In this document: in pieces, positions 17,671-29,046 of the stretch | Layout: the number at the start of each line of letters is the position of its first letter | Position numbering within the stretch: position 1 is the first letter of the stretch | Source of the DNA: Streptomyces vilmorinianum | GTDB taxonomy: Bacteria; Actinomycetota; Actinomycetes; Streptomycetales; Streptomycetaceae | Reading direction: 5' to 3' | DNA: 64,000 nucleotides | NCBI RefSeq assembly: GCF_005517195.1 | Contig: NZ_CP040244.1 | Coordinates: 1,506,001-1,570,000 of the forward strand | Notes under the pieces: model-generated | Told to the model about the DNA's origin: nothing | Database searches by the model: none | The model's input: the letters and a program-made list of their open reading frames with translations, nothing else | Made by a program: the position numbers and the translations under genes

Positions 17671-18807
17671 ATGACCGCGTTCTCCCCCCTCGCCATCGGG
17701 CCGCACATCGTGCAGCCGCCGGTGGTGCTCGCGCCGATGGCCGGCATCACCAACGCCCCCTTCCGCACCCTCTGCCGTGAGTTCTCCGGCGGCAAGGGCC
17801 TGTTCGTGAGCGAGATGATCACGACGCGGGCGCTGGTCGAGCGCAACGAGAAGACCATGCAGCTCATCCGCTTCGACGAGAGCGAGAAGCCGCGGTCGAT
17901 CCAGCTGTACGGCGTCGACCCGGTGACGGTCGGCAAGGCCGTGCGGATGATCGTCGACGAGGACCTGGCCGACCACATCGACCTGAACTTCGGCTGCCCG
18001 GTCCCCAAGGTCACCCGCAAGGGCGGCGGCTCGGCCCTCCCGTACAAGCGGCCGCTGCTGCGCGCGATCCTGCACGAGGCCGTGACGAACGCGGGCGACC
18101 TGCCGGTCACGATGAAGATGCGCAAGGGCATCGACGACGACCACATCACCTACCTGGACGCGGGGCGGATCGCGGTCGAGGAGGGCGTCACGGCGATCGC
18201 CCTGCACGGGCGGACGGCGGCGCAGCACTACGGCGGCACCGCCGACTGGGACGCCATCGCCCGGCTCAAGGAGCACGTCCCGGAGATCCCGGTGCTCGGC
18301 AACGGCGACATCTGGTCGGCCGACGACGCGCTGCGGATGATGCGCGAGACCGGCTGCGACGGCGTGGTCGTGGGGCGCGGCTGCCTGGGGCGCCCGTGGC
18401 TCTTCGGCGACCTGGTGGCGGGCTTCGAGGGCACGGGGGAGTACGCGCAGCCGGGCCTGCGCGTCGTCGCGGACGCGATGGTGCGGCACGCGCGGCTGCT
18501 CGGCGAGTGGCTGGGCGACGAGTCGCGCGGTGTCATCGACTTCCGCAAGCACGTGGCCTGGTACCTGAAGGGCTTCTCGGTCGGTTCCGAGATGCGCAAG
18601 AAGCTGGCGATCACCTCGTCCCTGGACGAGCTGCGCGCTCAGTTGAGCGAGCTGGACCTGGACCAGCCGTGGCCGGTGGGCGCGGACGGTCCGCGTGGCC
18701 GTACGTCGGGCAACAACCGGGTCGTGCTGCCGGACGGCTGGCTCAAGGATCCGTACGACTGCGCCGGGGTCAGCGAGGACGCGGAACTGGACACCTCAGG
18801 CGGCTGA
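17671..18807 (+). CDS. dusB: tRNA-dihydrouridine synthase
   Basis: A 378-residue FMN-dependent enzyme reducing uridine to dihydrouridine in tRNA D-loops. It shows the TIM-barrel start PPVVLAPMAGITNAPFRTLCRE, the catalytic Cys in LNFGCPVPKVTRKGGGSAL, and the FMN phosphate-binding VVVGRGCLGRPWLF. ATG 17671 lies exactly 6 nt after a GACAAT hexamer with no Shine-Dalgarno, so the message is probably leaderless. It is divergent from the secreted repeat protein, sharing a 150-bp gap. Confidence 0.95.
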   Translation: MTAFSPLAIGPHIVQPPVVLAPMAGITNAPFRTLCREFSGGKGLFVSEMITTRALVERNEKTMQLIRFDESEKPRSIQLYGVDPVTVGKAVRMIVDEDLADHIDLNFGCPVPKVTRKGGGSALPYKRPLLRAILHEAVTNAGDLPVTMKMRKGIDDDHITYLDAGRIAVEEGVTAIALHGRTAAQHYGGTADWDAIARLKEHVPEIPVLGNGDIWSADDALRMMRETGCDGVVVGRGCLGRPWLFGDLVAGFEGTGEYAQPGLRVVADAMVRHARLLGEWLGDESRGVIDFRKHVAWYLKGFSVGSEMRKKLAITSSLDELRAQLSELDLDQPWPVGADGPRGRTSGNNRVVLPDGWLKDPYDCAGVSEDAELDTSGG

Positions 18808-19221
18808 CGTCGCCCGGAAGCGCTCGGAAGAGCGCGAGAGGCGTCCAGATCACGTCCGGATCGTGGGAAACAAGCCGTTCGGACGGCGTGATCCTCGCCA
18901 CCCTTGATAGGGGTGGCGCTCAGATGAGCATATTTCGAGGCGTTGCACTTCTGGAGGGGTGGCACTGGGTGCCACCCCTTATGTGTTCAAGAGTTGAACG
19001 CAGATGCTCTGGAAGGCGCTCATGTGAGCGTGTAAGCTCAGGTTTGAGTCAAGCGGGCTTCGGAGTCTGAAAGCGGAAGCTACTCGTCAGTTACTTTCGA
19101 TGTGCTGGCGGACGGGTGGTTAAGACCACGTGACCGGTAGGCGTACCTCCCCAGAAGCCTTCGATCTGGGTATGTTCCTCGCCGTCAGGGCAGCCAACCG
19201 AGCCTCGAGGAGTCGAGACAC
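18808..19221. other. Intergenic leader region between dusB and ppdK
   Basis: This 414-bp stretch has no convincing gene. It contains two GGGGTGG hairpins (18897-18917 and 18955-18979), the perfect small hairpins GTTCAA-GAG-TTGAAC (18984-18998) and CGCTCA-TG-TGAGCG (19018-19031), and AT-richer spacers. It probably holds the dusB terminator, the ppdK promoter and a structured ppdK leader. Confidence 0.6.
18955..18979 (+). terminator. Hairpin terminator or attenuator
   Basis: AGGGGTGGCA (18955-18964) pairs with TGCCACCCCT (18970-18979) around loop CTGGG. It lies 148 bp after dusB and 243 bp before ppdK. A second stem with the same GGGGTGG/CCACCC arms lies at 18897-18917, so the arms could exchange partners. 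Confidence 0.55.
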
Positions 19222-21933
<2,712 letters not shown>

Positions 21934-21942
21934 CCACCGGTC

Positions 21943-21963
21943 GCCGGCCGGCTGTCGGCCGGC
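21943..21963 (+). terminator. GC hairpin just after ppdK
   Basis: GCCGGCCG (21943-21950) pairs with CGGCCGGC (21956-21963) around GCTGT, 10 bp after the ppdK stop. Confidence 0.6.
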
Positions 21964-22056
21964 CGGCTGACCGAGCGTTCAGTAGCAAAGATCACCGGAG
22001 TCGTCGCTCGTCCCCGACCCTCAACCGATGGGCGGCGGCTCCGGGTTGCAAGAGAG

Positions 22057-22093
22057 ACGGGGCGGACACCTTGTGCGGAGGTGTCCGCCCCGT
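22057..22093 (+). terminator. Hairpin terminator downstream of ppdK
   Basis: A perfect 14-bp stem (22057-22070 pairing with 22080-22093) with a 9-nt loop is followed by TCGTATTT. Confidence 0.8.
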
Positions 22094-22499
22094 CGTATTT
22101 CGTCCGCCCCGGGATGTTCGCCAAATGTGAGTTCATGTTCAATCGGAGTCGGTTGAATTATTGGGCGTTGAACCTTCCGAGTTGAACTTTCCTCGATTGG
22201 TCCCGCAAAGAACGGGGCGGGCGCGGCCGCCGGATCCCCACCCGACGACCGCGCCCATTACCCATGCCGGGCAGGTGAGCCGCAACCCTCGCCGACCGCC
22301 GCCGGACGCGCAAAGCCCCCCACGGTCTTCGCCACGCCACCTCGGTCCTGAAGGTTTCCTGCCCGACACGCACAGCTTTTCGGTTTGCCCCCGTTCCCCG
22401 CGATGCTTTTCAAGTGTGGCTGAAACACCCTGGTAACGTGCAGTGATGCTGTGCATACTCATCGACGGGGGTGGTTGCGAGTGCACAGGTGGGGGTTCA
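22094..22499. other. Intergenic region with AT-rich repeat block
   Basis: About 400 bp without a credible gene lie before the ArsR-type regulator. The part 22120-22200 is clearly AT-richer than the surroundings and carries three direct GTTGAA copies at 22152, 22167 and 22181. The remainder is GC-rich and featureless to me. Confidence 0.6.
22152..22186. repeat. Three spaced GTTGAA direct repeats
   Basis: GTTGAA occurs at 22152-22157, 22167-22172 and 22181-22186, spaced 15 and 14 bp, inside an AT-rich block. These could be regulator half sites for the downstream gene. Confidence 0.5.
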
Positions 22500-23540
22500 A
22501 TGCTGCGGATTCATTTCACCGCGAGCGACGTGGCGGGGGTCCGGATGGCGGCCCGGCCGGACGTTCTCTGGGAAACCATTCTCAGTTTTCACCGTTTAAG
22601 AGACCGGCGCGGGGCGCTCCTCTACGGGGAATGGCGCGCGGACACCCGCACACGGCTCAACGGTGAGACCCGGCTCCTGGCGGCCCTGGTCCCCAGCCGC
22701 GGCTACTTCCCCGACTTCCTGACCCCGTCCGAGGGCGTGCAGGGCCTCGACGAGGGGCTGGAGGCGATGCGGGCGACCCCGCAGGCCCGGCTCCGCTCCG
22801 AGCTGGCCCTGCTGGGCGCCGACCGGGCCGGCGGCCGGACCGTGCCCCATTCGCTGCGCGCCCTCGCCGAGGGCGGCTCCGAGCCGTTCAGCCGGCTCAT
22901 CGGGGCCCTGCGCAGCTATCACCGGGCCGCGATCGAGCCGTACTGGCCCCACATCCGGGCGCGGGTCGAGGCCGAGCGGGCGCTGCGCGGCCGGGCCCTG
23001 CTCGACGGCGGCGCCGACGAACTCCTGGCCTCCCTGCCGATGTTCCGCTGGCGGGCCCCCGTCCTGGAGGCCGACTACCCCGTCGAGCGCGATCTCCACC
23101 TCGACGGCCGGGGCCTGCTGCTCCAGCCCTCGTACTTCTGCCGCGGCACCCCGGTCGTCCTGCGCGACCCCACGCTGCCCCCGGTGCTCGTCTACCCGAC
23201 GAGCCACTGCGAGGTGCCGAGCGTCCGGGAGCCGGGCGGGTCGTCCTCGCTGGCCAAGCTGGTCGGCAACACCCGTTCCGCGGTGCTGCACGCCATCGGC
23301 GACGGCGGCACCACCAGCGAACTGGCCCGCAGGGCGGGGGTGTCGCTCGCCTCGGCCAGCCAGCACGCGGGCGTGCTGCGCGAGGCCGGGCTCGTCGCCA
23401 CCCTGCGGCACGGCAACGCGGTCCTGCACACACTGACGCCGCTGGGCGCCGCCTTGCTCGGCGGCGCCCAGCGGGTCGCGGGGCCCTCGCCGGCCCCCGT
23501 GGAGCGTCTCTACGCGCGGAACGGACCCGTCACCTCGTAG
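22500..23540 (+). CDS. ArsR/winged-helix transcriptional regulator (DUF5937-like)
   Basis: A 346-residue protein whose C-terminal part is an ArsR-type winged helix (LGNTRSAVLHAIGDGGTTSELARRAGVSLASASQHAGVLREAGLVATLRHGNAVLHTLTPLG-like, about 255-325). The N-terminal 240 residues (MLRIHFTASDVAGVRMAARPDVLWE) match the effector region I associate with DUF5937 regulators of Streptomyces. ATG 22500 is chosen because AGGTGGGGG lies just upstream; an in-frame ATG at 22443 lacks this. Its 3' end overlaps the convergent PhoX-like gene by 31 bp. Confidence 0.88.
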   Translation: MLRIHFTASDVAGVRMAARPDVLWETILSFHRLRDRRGALLYGEWRADTRTRLNGETRLLAALVPSRGYFPDFLTPSEGVQGLDEGLEAMRATPQARLRSELALLGADRAGGRTVPHSLRALAEGGSEPFSRLIGALRSYHRAAIEPYWPHIRARVEAERALRGRALLDGGADELLASLPMFRWRAPVLEADYPVERDLHLDGRGLLLQPSYFCRGTPVVLRDPTLPPVLVYPTSHCEVPSVREPGGSSSLAKLVGNTRSAVLHAIGDGGTTSELARRAGVSLASASQHAGVLREAGLVATLRHGNAVLHTLTPLGAALLGGAQRVAGPSPAPVERLYARNGPVTS

Positions 23541-24670
23541 GTGATGCCGCCCGAGGAGCTGCCGCTCGTGCCGCGCTGGCTGGAGAAGTACAGCCGGCTG
23601 CCGTCGGGGGAGAAGGCCGGTCCCGTGATCTCGGAGCCGGACTGGCCGTTGATCCGCAGGAACGGGGCGACGACGTCGTCCGGCGTGATGATGCAGATCT
23701 CCATGTTGCCGCCGTCCTCGGCGATGAACAGGTCGCCGGAGGAGGAGCCGGTGACGTTGTCGACCCCGGTCAGCGGGGCGCCGCCGCCGACCACCAGCGA
23801 GTCGTCGTAGGCCAGTTCGTAGGTGCTGGTGGTGAGGTTGAGCTGCCAGACCCGGTTGTCGCCCTTGGTGGTGAACCAGACGGTGTCGTTGGCGTAGTGG
23901 CAGCCCTCGCCGCCGTTGAACTTCTTCGCCCCGGAGACCTGCTTACGGGTCGCGGTGGGCGAGCCGTCCGGGTCGGGCACGGTGGCCCAGGTGAAGGAGC
24001 CGGAGGTCGAGGTGCCGGCCTTCAAGACCTGGAGGGTGCCGGACGAGAGGTTGCCCCAGGTGTTCGGGACGAAGCGGTAGAAGCAGCCGTCGGAGGCGTC
24101 CTCGGTCAGGTAGATCACCTTGCGCACCGGGTCGGCGGCGGCGGCCTCGTGGTTGAACCGGCCCATCGCGGCCCGGCGGACGGCCGCGTTCACACCCCAC
24201 GGGTCGGTCTCGTAGACATAGCCGGTGCTGACCTCCTCGCAGGAGAGCCAGGTGTTCCACGGGGTCGCGCCGCCCGCGCAGTTGCGGTTGGTGTTGGAGA
24301 GGATGCGGTAGGCACCGGTGATGCCTCCCGAGGAGTTGAACTTGATCGCGCTCGCGCCGCCGGTGGTGGAGATCTCCGAGTTGGAGACGTAGATCCAGCC
24401 GGTGCCGTCGGCGAAGCAGGCGCCGCCGTCGGGGGCGTTGTGCCAGGTGTACGAGGTGCCGGCGACCGTCTGGCCGGACCGGGCGATCACCCGGCTGCTG
24501 AATCCGCTCGGCAGCTGGATGCCGTTGGCGTCGGCCGCCCCGAGGGCCCCGTAGGGGCCGGCGCCGGGCTGGGCGGGGGCCGCGTAGGCGGCACCGCGCA
24601 TCAGGGTGCCGCCGAAGGCGGCGGCCGACGTACCGATGACCGCTCCGCGCAGGAAACTGCGTCGCTCCAC
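23510..24670 (-). CDS. PhoX/DUF839-like Tat-exported protein
   Basis: A 386-residue secreted protein with a twin-arginine signal (MERRSFLRGAVIGTSAAAFGG). The mature chain has the beta-propeller-like features of the PhoX/DUF839 family: WHNAPDGGACF, STWLSCEE-type motif (NTWLSCEEVSTGYVYETDP), GRFNHEAAAADP, and near the end GNMEICIITPDDVVAPFL and GPAFSPDGSRLYFSSQRG. PhoX enzymes are calcium-dependent alkaline phosphatases, but many relatives are uncharacterised, so phosphatase activity is inference. No Pho box is evident upstream. It overlaps the neighbouring gene tail-to-tail. Confidence 0.87.
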   Translation of the reverse strand: MERRSFLRGAVIGTSAAAFGGTLMRGAAYAAPAQPGAGPYGALGAADANGIQLPSGFSSRVIARSGQTVAGTSYTWHNAPDGGACFADGTGWIYVSNSEISTTGGASAIKFNSSGGITGAYRILSNTNRNCAGGATPWNTWLSCEEVSTGYVYETDPWGVNAAVRRAAMGRFNHEAAAADPVRKVIYLTEDASDGCFYRFVPNTWGNLSSGTLQVLKAGTSTSGSFTWATVPDPDGSPTATRKQVSGAKKFNGGEGCHYANDTVWFTTKGDNRVWQLNLTTSTYELAYDDSLVVGGGAPLTGVDNVTGSSSGDLFIAEDGGNMEICIITPDDVVAPFLRINGQSGSEITGPAFSPDGSRLYFSSQRGTSGSSSGGITYEVTGPFRA

Positions 24671-24815
24671 GTCTCACTCCAGAGGGGGTGGTGGTGACCG
24701 CCCCGCCGCACCGGTCGGCGGCGGGGTCGCGCGCTATCGGAACCTAGGGGTACGGAGTTGGTACGGAGTTGACAGTGCAGCAACAACGCATGAAGGGGAA
24801 GCGTCGGTAGGAATG

Positions 24816-25400
24816 TCAGCGGCCCTGGCCGCCGGCTCCGGACTCCAGCAGCGTCTTGAGGCCGGCCAGCCGCTCCCGCCAGAACTCCTTGCAGGCCGCC
24901 ACGGCGTCCGCGTCCGGGAGCTTGGTGTGGCCGAGGCCCACTTGGGTCTTCGCCTCGCCCTTCGGCGTCAGGTAGACCGAGATCCGGCTCGTCCCGCCGT
25001 CCCAGTCGGCGGTGACGGACCTGCCCGTGCGATGGGTACGCACCTCCAGCTCGCCCTCCGGGAGCCAGCGGCGGCGCAGCTCCTCGTCCACGAAGGCGTC
25101 CGTGACCCGGGCGGCCGGGGCGTTCACGGTCCTGCTCACGCTCGCCTGCCAGTCACCCTCGCTGGACTGGCCGACCTGGCGCAACCCGCGCTCCTGCTCG
25201 TAGCCGACGGTGATCGACTGGGCGTGCCAGCCGCTCACCCCCTCGGCGTCCACCAGATGGCGGGCGATCTCGGTGTGTCCGCGGCCCGTCGCGCCCCAGG
25301 CGTCGAGCAGGGCGAACCAGTCGGCCCAGCTCCTGCCGGTCGCACCGGCGAGGGCCTCGTCCGAGAGCTTCTCGGTGATCTTCCTGCCTGCGGGGCTCAT
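24816..25400 (-). CDS. DUF4287/SRPBCC domain protein
   Basis: A 194-residue cytoplasmic protein with two parts. Residues about 8-70 (ITEKLSDEALAGATGRSWADWFALLDAWGATGRGHTEIARHLVD) match DUF4287. Residues about 85-185 (SVSRTVNAPAARVTDAFVDEELRRRWLPEGELEVRTHRTGRSVTADWDGG) form an SRPBCC/AHSA1-type ligand-binding domain. ATG 25400 has an unclear ribosome site. A 16-bp tandem repeat array begins 22 bp upstream. Function is unknown; small-molecule binding is the family expectation. Confidence 0.87.
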   Translation of the reverse strand: MSPAGRKITEKLSDEALAGATGRSWADWFALLDAWGATGRGHTEIARHLVDAEGVSGWHAQSITVGYEQERGLRQVGQSSEGDWQASVSRTVNAPAARVTDAFVDEELRRRWLPEGELEVRTHRTGRSVTADWDGGTSRISVYLTPKGEAKTQVGLGHTKLPDADAVAACKEFWRERLAGLKTLLESGAGGQGR

Positions 25401-25422
25401 GGTTCCGACGCTAGCGGGATCC

Positions 25423-25508
25423 GGCACCGGTCGCCTCTGGCACGGGTCGCCTCCGGCACCGGTCGCCTCTGGCACGGGTCGCCTCCGGCACGGGTCGCCT
25501 CCGGCACC
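25423..25508. repeat. 16-bp tandem repeat array, about 5.4 copies
   Basis: Units of GGCACSGGTCGCCTCY occur at 25423, 25439, 25455, 25471 and 25487, with a 6-nt partial copy at 25503. Variants alternate between CCGG/CGGG and CTCT/CTCC. The array fills the promoter-proximal gap between the SRPBCC gene (minus) and the VOC gene (plus). Confidence 0.92.
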
Positions 25509-25634
25509 TGCTCGAAGCATCATCGGAGGACCGACGAAAAAAGTTCCGGCGACAGCGATGAGTTCTGCTCGGCCACGCCGTCTTAACTCCCGAAAGCGCC
25601 GACACAGAGCGCACGACAGAGGAGAGAGACCACC

Positions 25635-26045
25635 ATGTCCCAGATGATCTTCGTGAACCTGCCCGTGAAGGACCTCGAGACCTCGAAGACCTTCTGGAGC
25701 AAGCTCGGCTACTCCTTCAACCCGCAGTTCACCGACGAGACCGCCGCCTGCATGGTCATCAGCGACACGATCTTCGCGATGCTCCTGACCGAGGCCAAGT
25801 TCAAGGAGTTCACCACGCCGGGCAAGGAGATCGCCGACGCGACGAGGACGAGCGAGGTGCTGGTGGCCCTGAGCGCCGACAGCCGCGAGAAGGTCGACGA
25901 GCTCGTGGACGGCGCGCTCGCCTCGGGCGGGTCCGCGGCGAAGGAGCCCATGGACTACGGCACGATGTACGGCCGCTCCTTCACGGACCCCGACGGCCAC
26001 CACTGGGAGGTCATGTGGATGGACCCGGCCGCCGTCCAGGGCTGA
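25635..26045 (+). CDS. VOC/glyoxalase family protein
   Basis: A 136-residue single-domain VOC protein with two beta-alpha-beta-beta-beta modules: MIFVNLPVKDLETSKTFWSKLGYSFNPQF and GRSFTDPDGHHWEVMWMDP. It matches the common glyoxalase/bleomycin-resistance superfamily, close to the YaeR/PhnB-like lactoylglutathione-lyase-related members. GAGAGAG lies upstream of the ATG. Substrate unknown. It stands between the tandem repeat and a hairpin, convergent with nirD. Confidence 0.9.
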   Translation: MSQMIFVNLPVKDLETSKTFWSKLGYSFNPQFTDETAACMVISDTIFAMLLTEAKFKEFTTPGKEIADATRTSEVLVALSADSREKVDELVDGALASGGSAAKEPMDYGTMYGRSFTDPDGHHWEVMWMDPAAVQG

Positions 26046-26072
26046 TCACGGCTTCGGATCGTCGTACGTCAC

Positions 26073-26114
26073 GCCGGTGAGCTGCCCGGGCACGGCCCGG
26101 AGCCGCTCACCGGC
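26073..26114. terminator. Compound hairpin between convergent genes
   Basis: GCCGGTGAG (26073-26081) pairs with CTCACCGGC (26106-26114). The enclosed sequence contains a further CCGGG/CCCGG stem. It lies between the VOC gene and nirD. Confidence 0.65.
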
Positions 26115-26142
26115 GACGACGTCGTCCAACGTCCGCCTCGGG

Positions 26143-26475
26143 TCACACCGTGCGGACCGGGAAGACCGCCACCGAGACGTCCTCGTCGTCCAGGCACTTC
26201 CCCGTCTCCAGGTCGAAGCGCTGCTTCAGGAGCGGCGAGGCCACGAACGTCCGACCGCCGGCCGACCCGAGCAGCCCCCGGGAGAGCACCTGGGCCCCGG
26301 TGAAGGGATCGCGGTTCTCGATCGCGTACGCACGCCCCGCGCGGTCCACGAAGAGCGCCGCCTGGCGGCCGTCGGGGAGCAGCGCGGCCACGCCCCGGCC
26401 CGGCGTCAGCCGGGAGGTCTCGCAGACCGGGATCCAGGCGTCGGCCTCGATGTCGTGGGAGAGTTCGAGCTTCAT
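26143..26475 (-). CDS. nirD: Nitrite reductase small subunit NirD
   Basis: A 110-residue Rieske-fold protein (WIPVCETSRLTPGRGVAALLPDGRQAALF ... YAIENRDPFTGAQVLSRGLLG ... VASPLLKQRFDLETGKCLDD). As usual for assimilatory NirD it lacks the CxH...CxxH cluster ligands of true Rieske proteins. Its ATG overlaps the nirB stop by 4 nt, so the two subunits are translationally coupled. It completes the NADH/NADPH nitrite reductase that makes ammonium. Confidence 0.95.
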   Translation of the reverse strand: MKLELSHDIEADAWIPVCETSRLTPGRGVAALLPDGRQAALFVDRAGRAYAIENRDPFTGAQVLSRGLLGSAGGRTFVASPLLKQRFDLETGKCLDDEDVSVAVFPVRTV

Positions 26476-29045
26476 CGGGCGGAGGCTCCTTCCAGGCGGT
26501 TGCCGATGGTGAGGACGGTCAGGTCCGGCTTGATCTGGTCGCGCTCCGGGACGAACTTCACCGACGGGTCCGGCGCGTCCGGCGCGTTGACGAAGGACAC
26601 GAAGCGGCGCAGCCGGTCCGGGTCGTCCAGGGTCTGCGCCCACTCGTCCTGGTAGTCCGCGACATGGGCCGCCATCAGCGCCTCCAGCTCGTCGCAGAGC
26701 CCCAGTGAGTCGCGCACGACCACGTCCTTGAGGTGCTCCAGGCCGCCCTCCAGCCGCTCCAGCCACACCGAGGTGCGCTCCAGACGGTCGGCGGTACGGA
26801 TGTAGAACATCAGGAACCGGTCGATCAGCCGCACCAGTTCGGCGTCCGACAGATCCTGGGCGAGCAGGTCCGCGTGGCGCGGGGTCGCGCCGCCGTTGCC
26901 GCCCACGTACAGGTTCCAGCCGCTCGCCGTCGCGATGACGCCGAAGTCCTTCGACTGCGCCTCCGCGCACTCCCGCGCGCAGCCGGAGACCGCCGACTTG
27001 AGCTTGTGCGGCGAGCGCAGGCCCCGGTAGCGCAGCTCCAGCTGGATCGCCATCTTCACCGAGTCCTGGACGCCGTAGCGGCACCAGGTCTGCCCCACGC
27101 AGGACTTCACCGTGCGCAGCGACTTGCCGTACGCGTGCCCCGACTCGAAGCCCGCGTCGACCAGCCGTGTCCAGATCGCCGGCAGCTGCTCCACCCGGGC
27201 GCCGAACATGTCGATCCGCTGCCCGCCCGTGATCTTGGTGTAGAGCCCGAAGTCGCGGGCCACCTCGCCGATCACGATCAGCTTGTCCGGGGTGATCTCA
27301 CCGCCCGGGATGCGGGGGACGACCGAGTACGAGCCGTTGCGCTGCATGTTGGCGAGGAAGTGGTCGTTGGTGTCCTGGAGGGCGGCCTGCTCTCCGTCCA
27401 GGATGTAGCCGCCCAGTTCGAGTGTCGGGGCGAGACTCGACAGGATCGAGGCGACCGTCGGCTTGCAGATCTCGCAGCCCTCACCGCCGCGCGCCTCCGG
27501 CCGCCCGTGCGAGTCGAGCAGCTCGGCGAAGGACGTCAGCCGCAGAGTACGGGTGATCTCGTAGAGCTCGCTGCGGGTGTACGAGAAGCAGGCGCAGAGC
27601 CCTTTGTCGGTCGCCGCCGGCAGCAGCCGCCCGATCAGCTTCACGCAACTGCCGCAGCCCGTACCGGCCTTGGTGCACTTCTTCACCTCGGGCAGCGTCG
27701 AGCACTGGGTGATCGCGTGCTTGGTGACGTTGTGGCACGAGCAGATGACGGCGTCGTCCGGCAGCGCGGACGGGCCGAGCGCGACCGGTGCGCCCGCGCC
27801 CGCCGGAAGGACCAGCTGCTCGGGGGAGACCGGCGGGACGGAGCCGGTGAGCGGCCGCAGCATGCCGTACGAATCGGCGTCGCCGACCAGGACACCGCCG
27901 AGGAGCACGCCCTCACCGTCGACCACGAGCTTCTTGTAGACACCGGAGCGGGAGTCGGAGTAGACGACGTCGAGGCAGCCCTCGGCCGTGCCGTGCGCGT
28001 CACCGAAGGAGGCCACGTCCACGCCGAGCAGCTTCAGCTTCGTCGACATGTCGGCACCGGTGAAAGTGACATCAGCGGCTGCCGCCGCGGGGTGCTCCTC
28101 GGCGGAGGCGATCGTCGCCGCGGCCGTCAGCGCCATCTCGTAGCCGGGCGCCACCAGGCCGTACACCCTGCCGTCCGAGGCCAGCGCGCACTCGCCGATC
28201 GCGAACACCGCCGGGTCGGACGTCCGGCACTGCTCGTCGACCGCGATGCCGCCGCGCTCGCCGACCGCGAGGCCGCAGTCGCGCGCCAGCTGGTCCCGGG
28301 GCCGTACACCCGCCGAGAACACCACCATGTCCGTGGCCAGTTCCGAACCGTCCGACAGACGCATCGCGGTGACCACGCCGTCCTCGGTCACGACCTCCTG
28401 CGTACCCGTCCCGGTGTGGACGCTCAGCCCCATCTGCTCGATCGTGCGCAGCAGCGCCGCGCCACCGCCCTCGTCCACCTGCACGGGCATCAGCCGGGGC
28501 GCGAACTCCACGATGTGCGTGTCGAGCCCGAGCCCCTTGAGCGCGCCCGCGGCCTCCAGGCCGAGCAGACCGCCGCCGACGACCGCGCCGGTCGTCGCCG
28601 TCTTGGCGTACTCCTCGATGGCGAGCAGGTCCTCGATCGTGCGGTAGACGAAACAGCCGCGGGCGTCCTTGCCGGGGACCGGGGGCACAAACGGGTACGA
28701 GCCGGTGGCCAGGACGAGCGTGTCGTACGGGATGACCTGGCCGGAGCGCGCGGTGACCGTACGGGCCGCGCGGTCGATCGACTCGGCCGGGTCGCCGACG
28801 TACAGCTCGATGCCGTGCTTCTCCATGAAGCCGTCCTCGACCATGGAGAGCTCGTCGGGGGTGCGGCCGGAGAAGTACGAGGTCAGCTGGACCCGGTCGT
28901 AGGCGGGGCGCGGCTCCTCGCAGAGCACGACGATGCGCGCGCGCTCGGTGATGCCCCGGTCCGCCAGCGCCTCCAGGAAGCGCTGGCCGACCATGCCGTG
29001 GCCGACCAGGACGACGGTGGGGGTGTGCACGGGCGTGGTCGACAT
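26472..29045 (-). CDS. nirB: Assimilatory nitrite reductase large subunit NirB
   Basis: A siroheme, FAD and Fe-S enzyme of 857 residues reducing nitrite to ammonium. N-terminal FAD/NAD domains include VVLVGHGMVGQRFLEAL and GAVVGGGLLGLEAAGAL. A BFD-like [2Fe-2S] segment has CSCHNVT and CTKAGTGCGSC. The siroheme/[4Fe-4S] ligands are in CVGQTWCRYG and SGCARECAEAQSKDFGVIATASGWNLYVGGNGG. ATG 29045 is preferred over ATG 29063 because GGAGG lies 8 nt upstream and the gene then starts 1 nt after the preceding stop. Confidence 0.96.
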   Translation of the reverse strand: MSTTPVHTPTVVLVGHGMVGQRFLEALADRGITERARIVVLCEEPRPAYDRVQLTSYFSGRTPDELSMVEDGFMEKHGIELYVGDPAESIDRAARTVTARSGQVIPYDTLVLATGSYPFVPPVPGKDARGCFVYRTIEDLLAIEEYAKTATTGAVVGGGLLGLEAAGALKGLGLDTHIVEFAPRLMPVQVDEGGGAALLRTIEQMGLSVHTGTGTQEVVTEDGVVTAMRLSDGSELATDMVVFSAGVRPRDQLARDCGLAVGERGGIAVDEQCRTSDPAVFAIGECALASDGRVYGLVAPGYEMALTAAATIASAEEHPAAAAADVTFTGADMSTKLKLLGVDVASFGDAHGTAEGCLDVVYSDSRSGVYKKLVVDGEGVLLGGVLVGDADSYGMLRPLTGSVPPVSPEQLVLPAGAGAPVALGPSALPDDAVICSCHNVTKHAITQCSTLPEVKKCTKAGTGCGSCVKLIGRLLPAATDKGLCACFSYTRSELYEITRTLRLTSFAELLDSHGRPEARGGEGCEICKPTVASILSSLAPTLELGGYILDGEQAALQDTNDHFLANMQRNGSYSVVPRIPGGEITPDKLIVIGEVARDFGLYTKITGGQRIDMFGARVEQLPAIWTRLVDAGFESGHAYGKSLRTVKSCVGQTWCRYGVQDSVKMAIQLELRYRGLRSPHKLKSAVSGCARECAEAQSKDFGVIATASGWNLYVGGNGGATPRHADLLAQDLSDAELVRLIDRFLMFYIRTADRLERTSVWLERLEGGLEHLKDVVVRDSLGLCDELEALMAAHVADYQDEWAQTLDDPDRLRRFVSFVNAPDAPDPSVKFVPERDQIKPDLTVLTIGNRLEGASAR

Positions 29046-29046
29046 C

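Noticed and set aside
25423..25508. CRISPR-like repeats
   Set aside because: Units are 16 bp, directly adjacent with no spacers, and no cas genes are present, so this is a simple tandem repeat.
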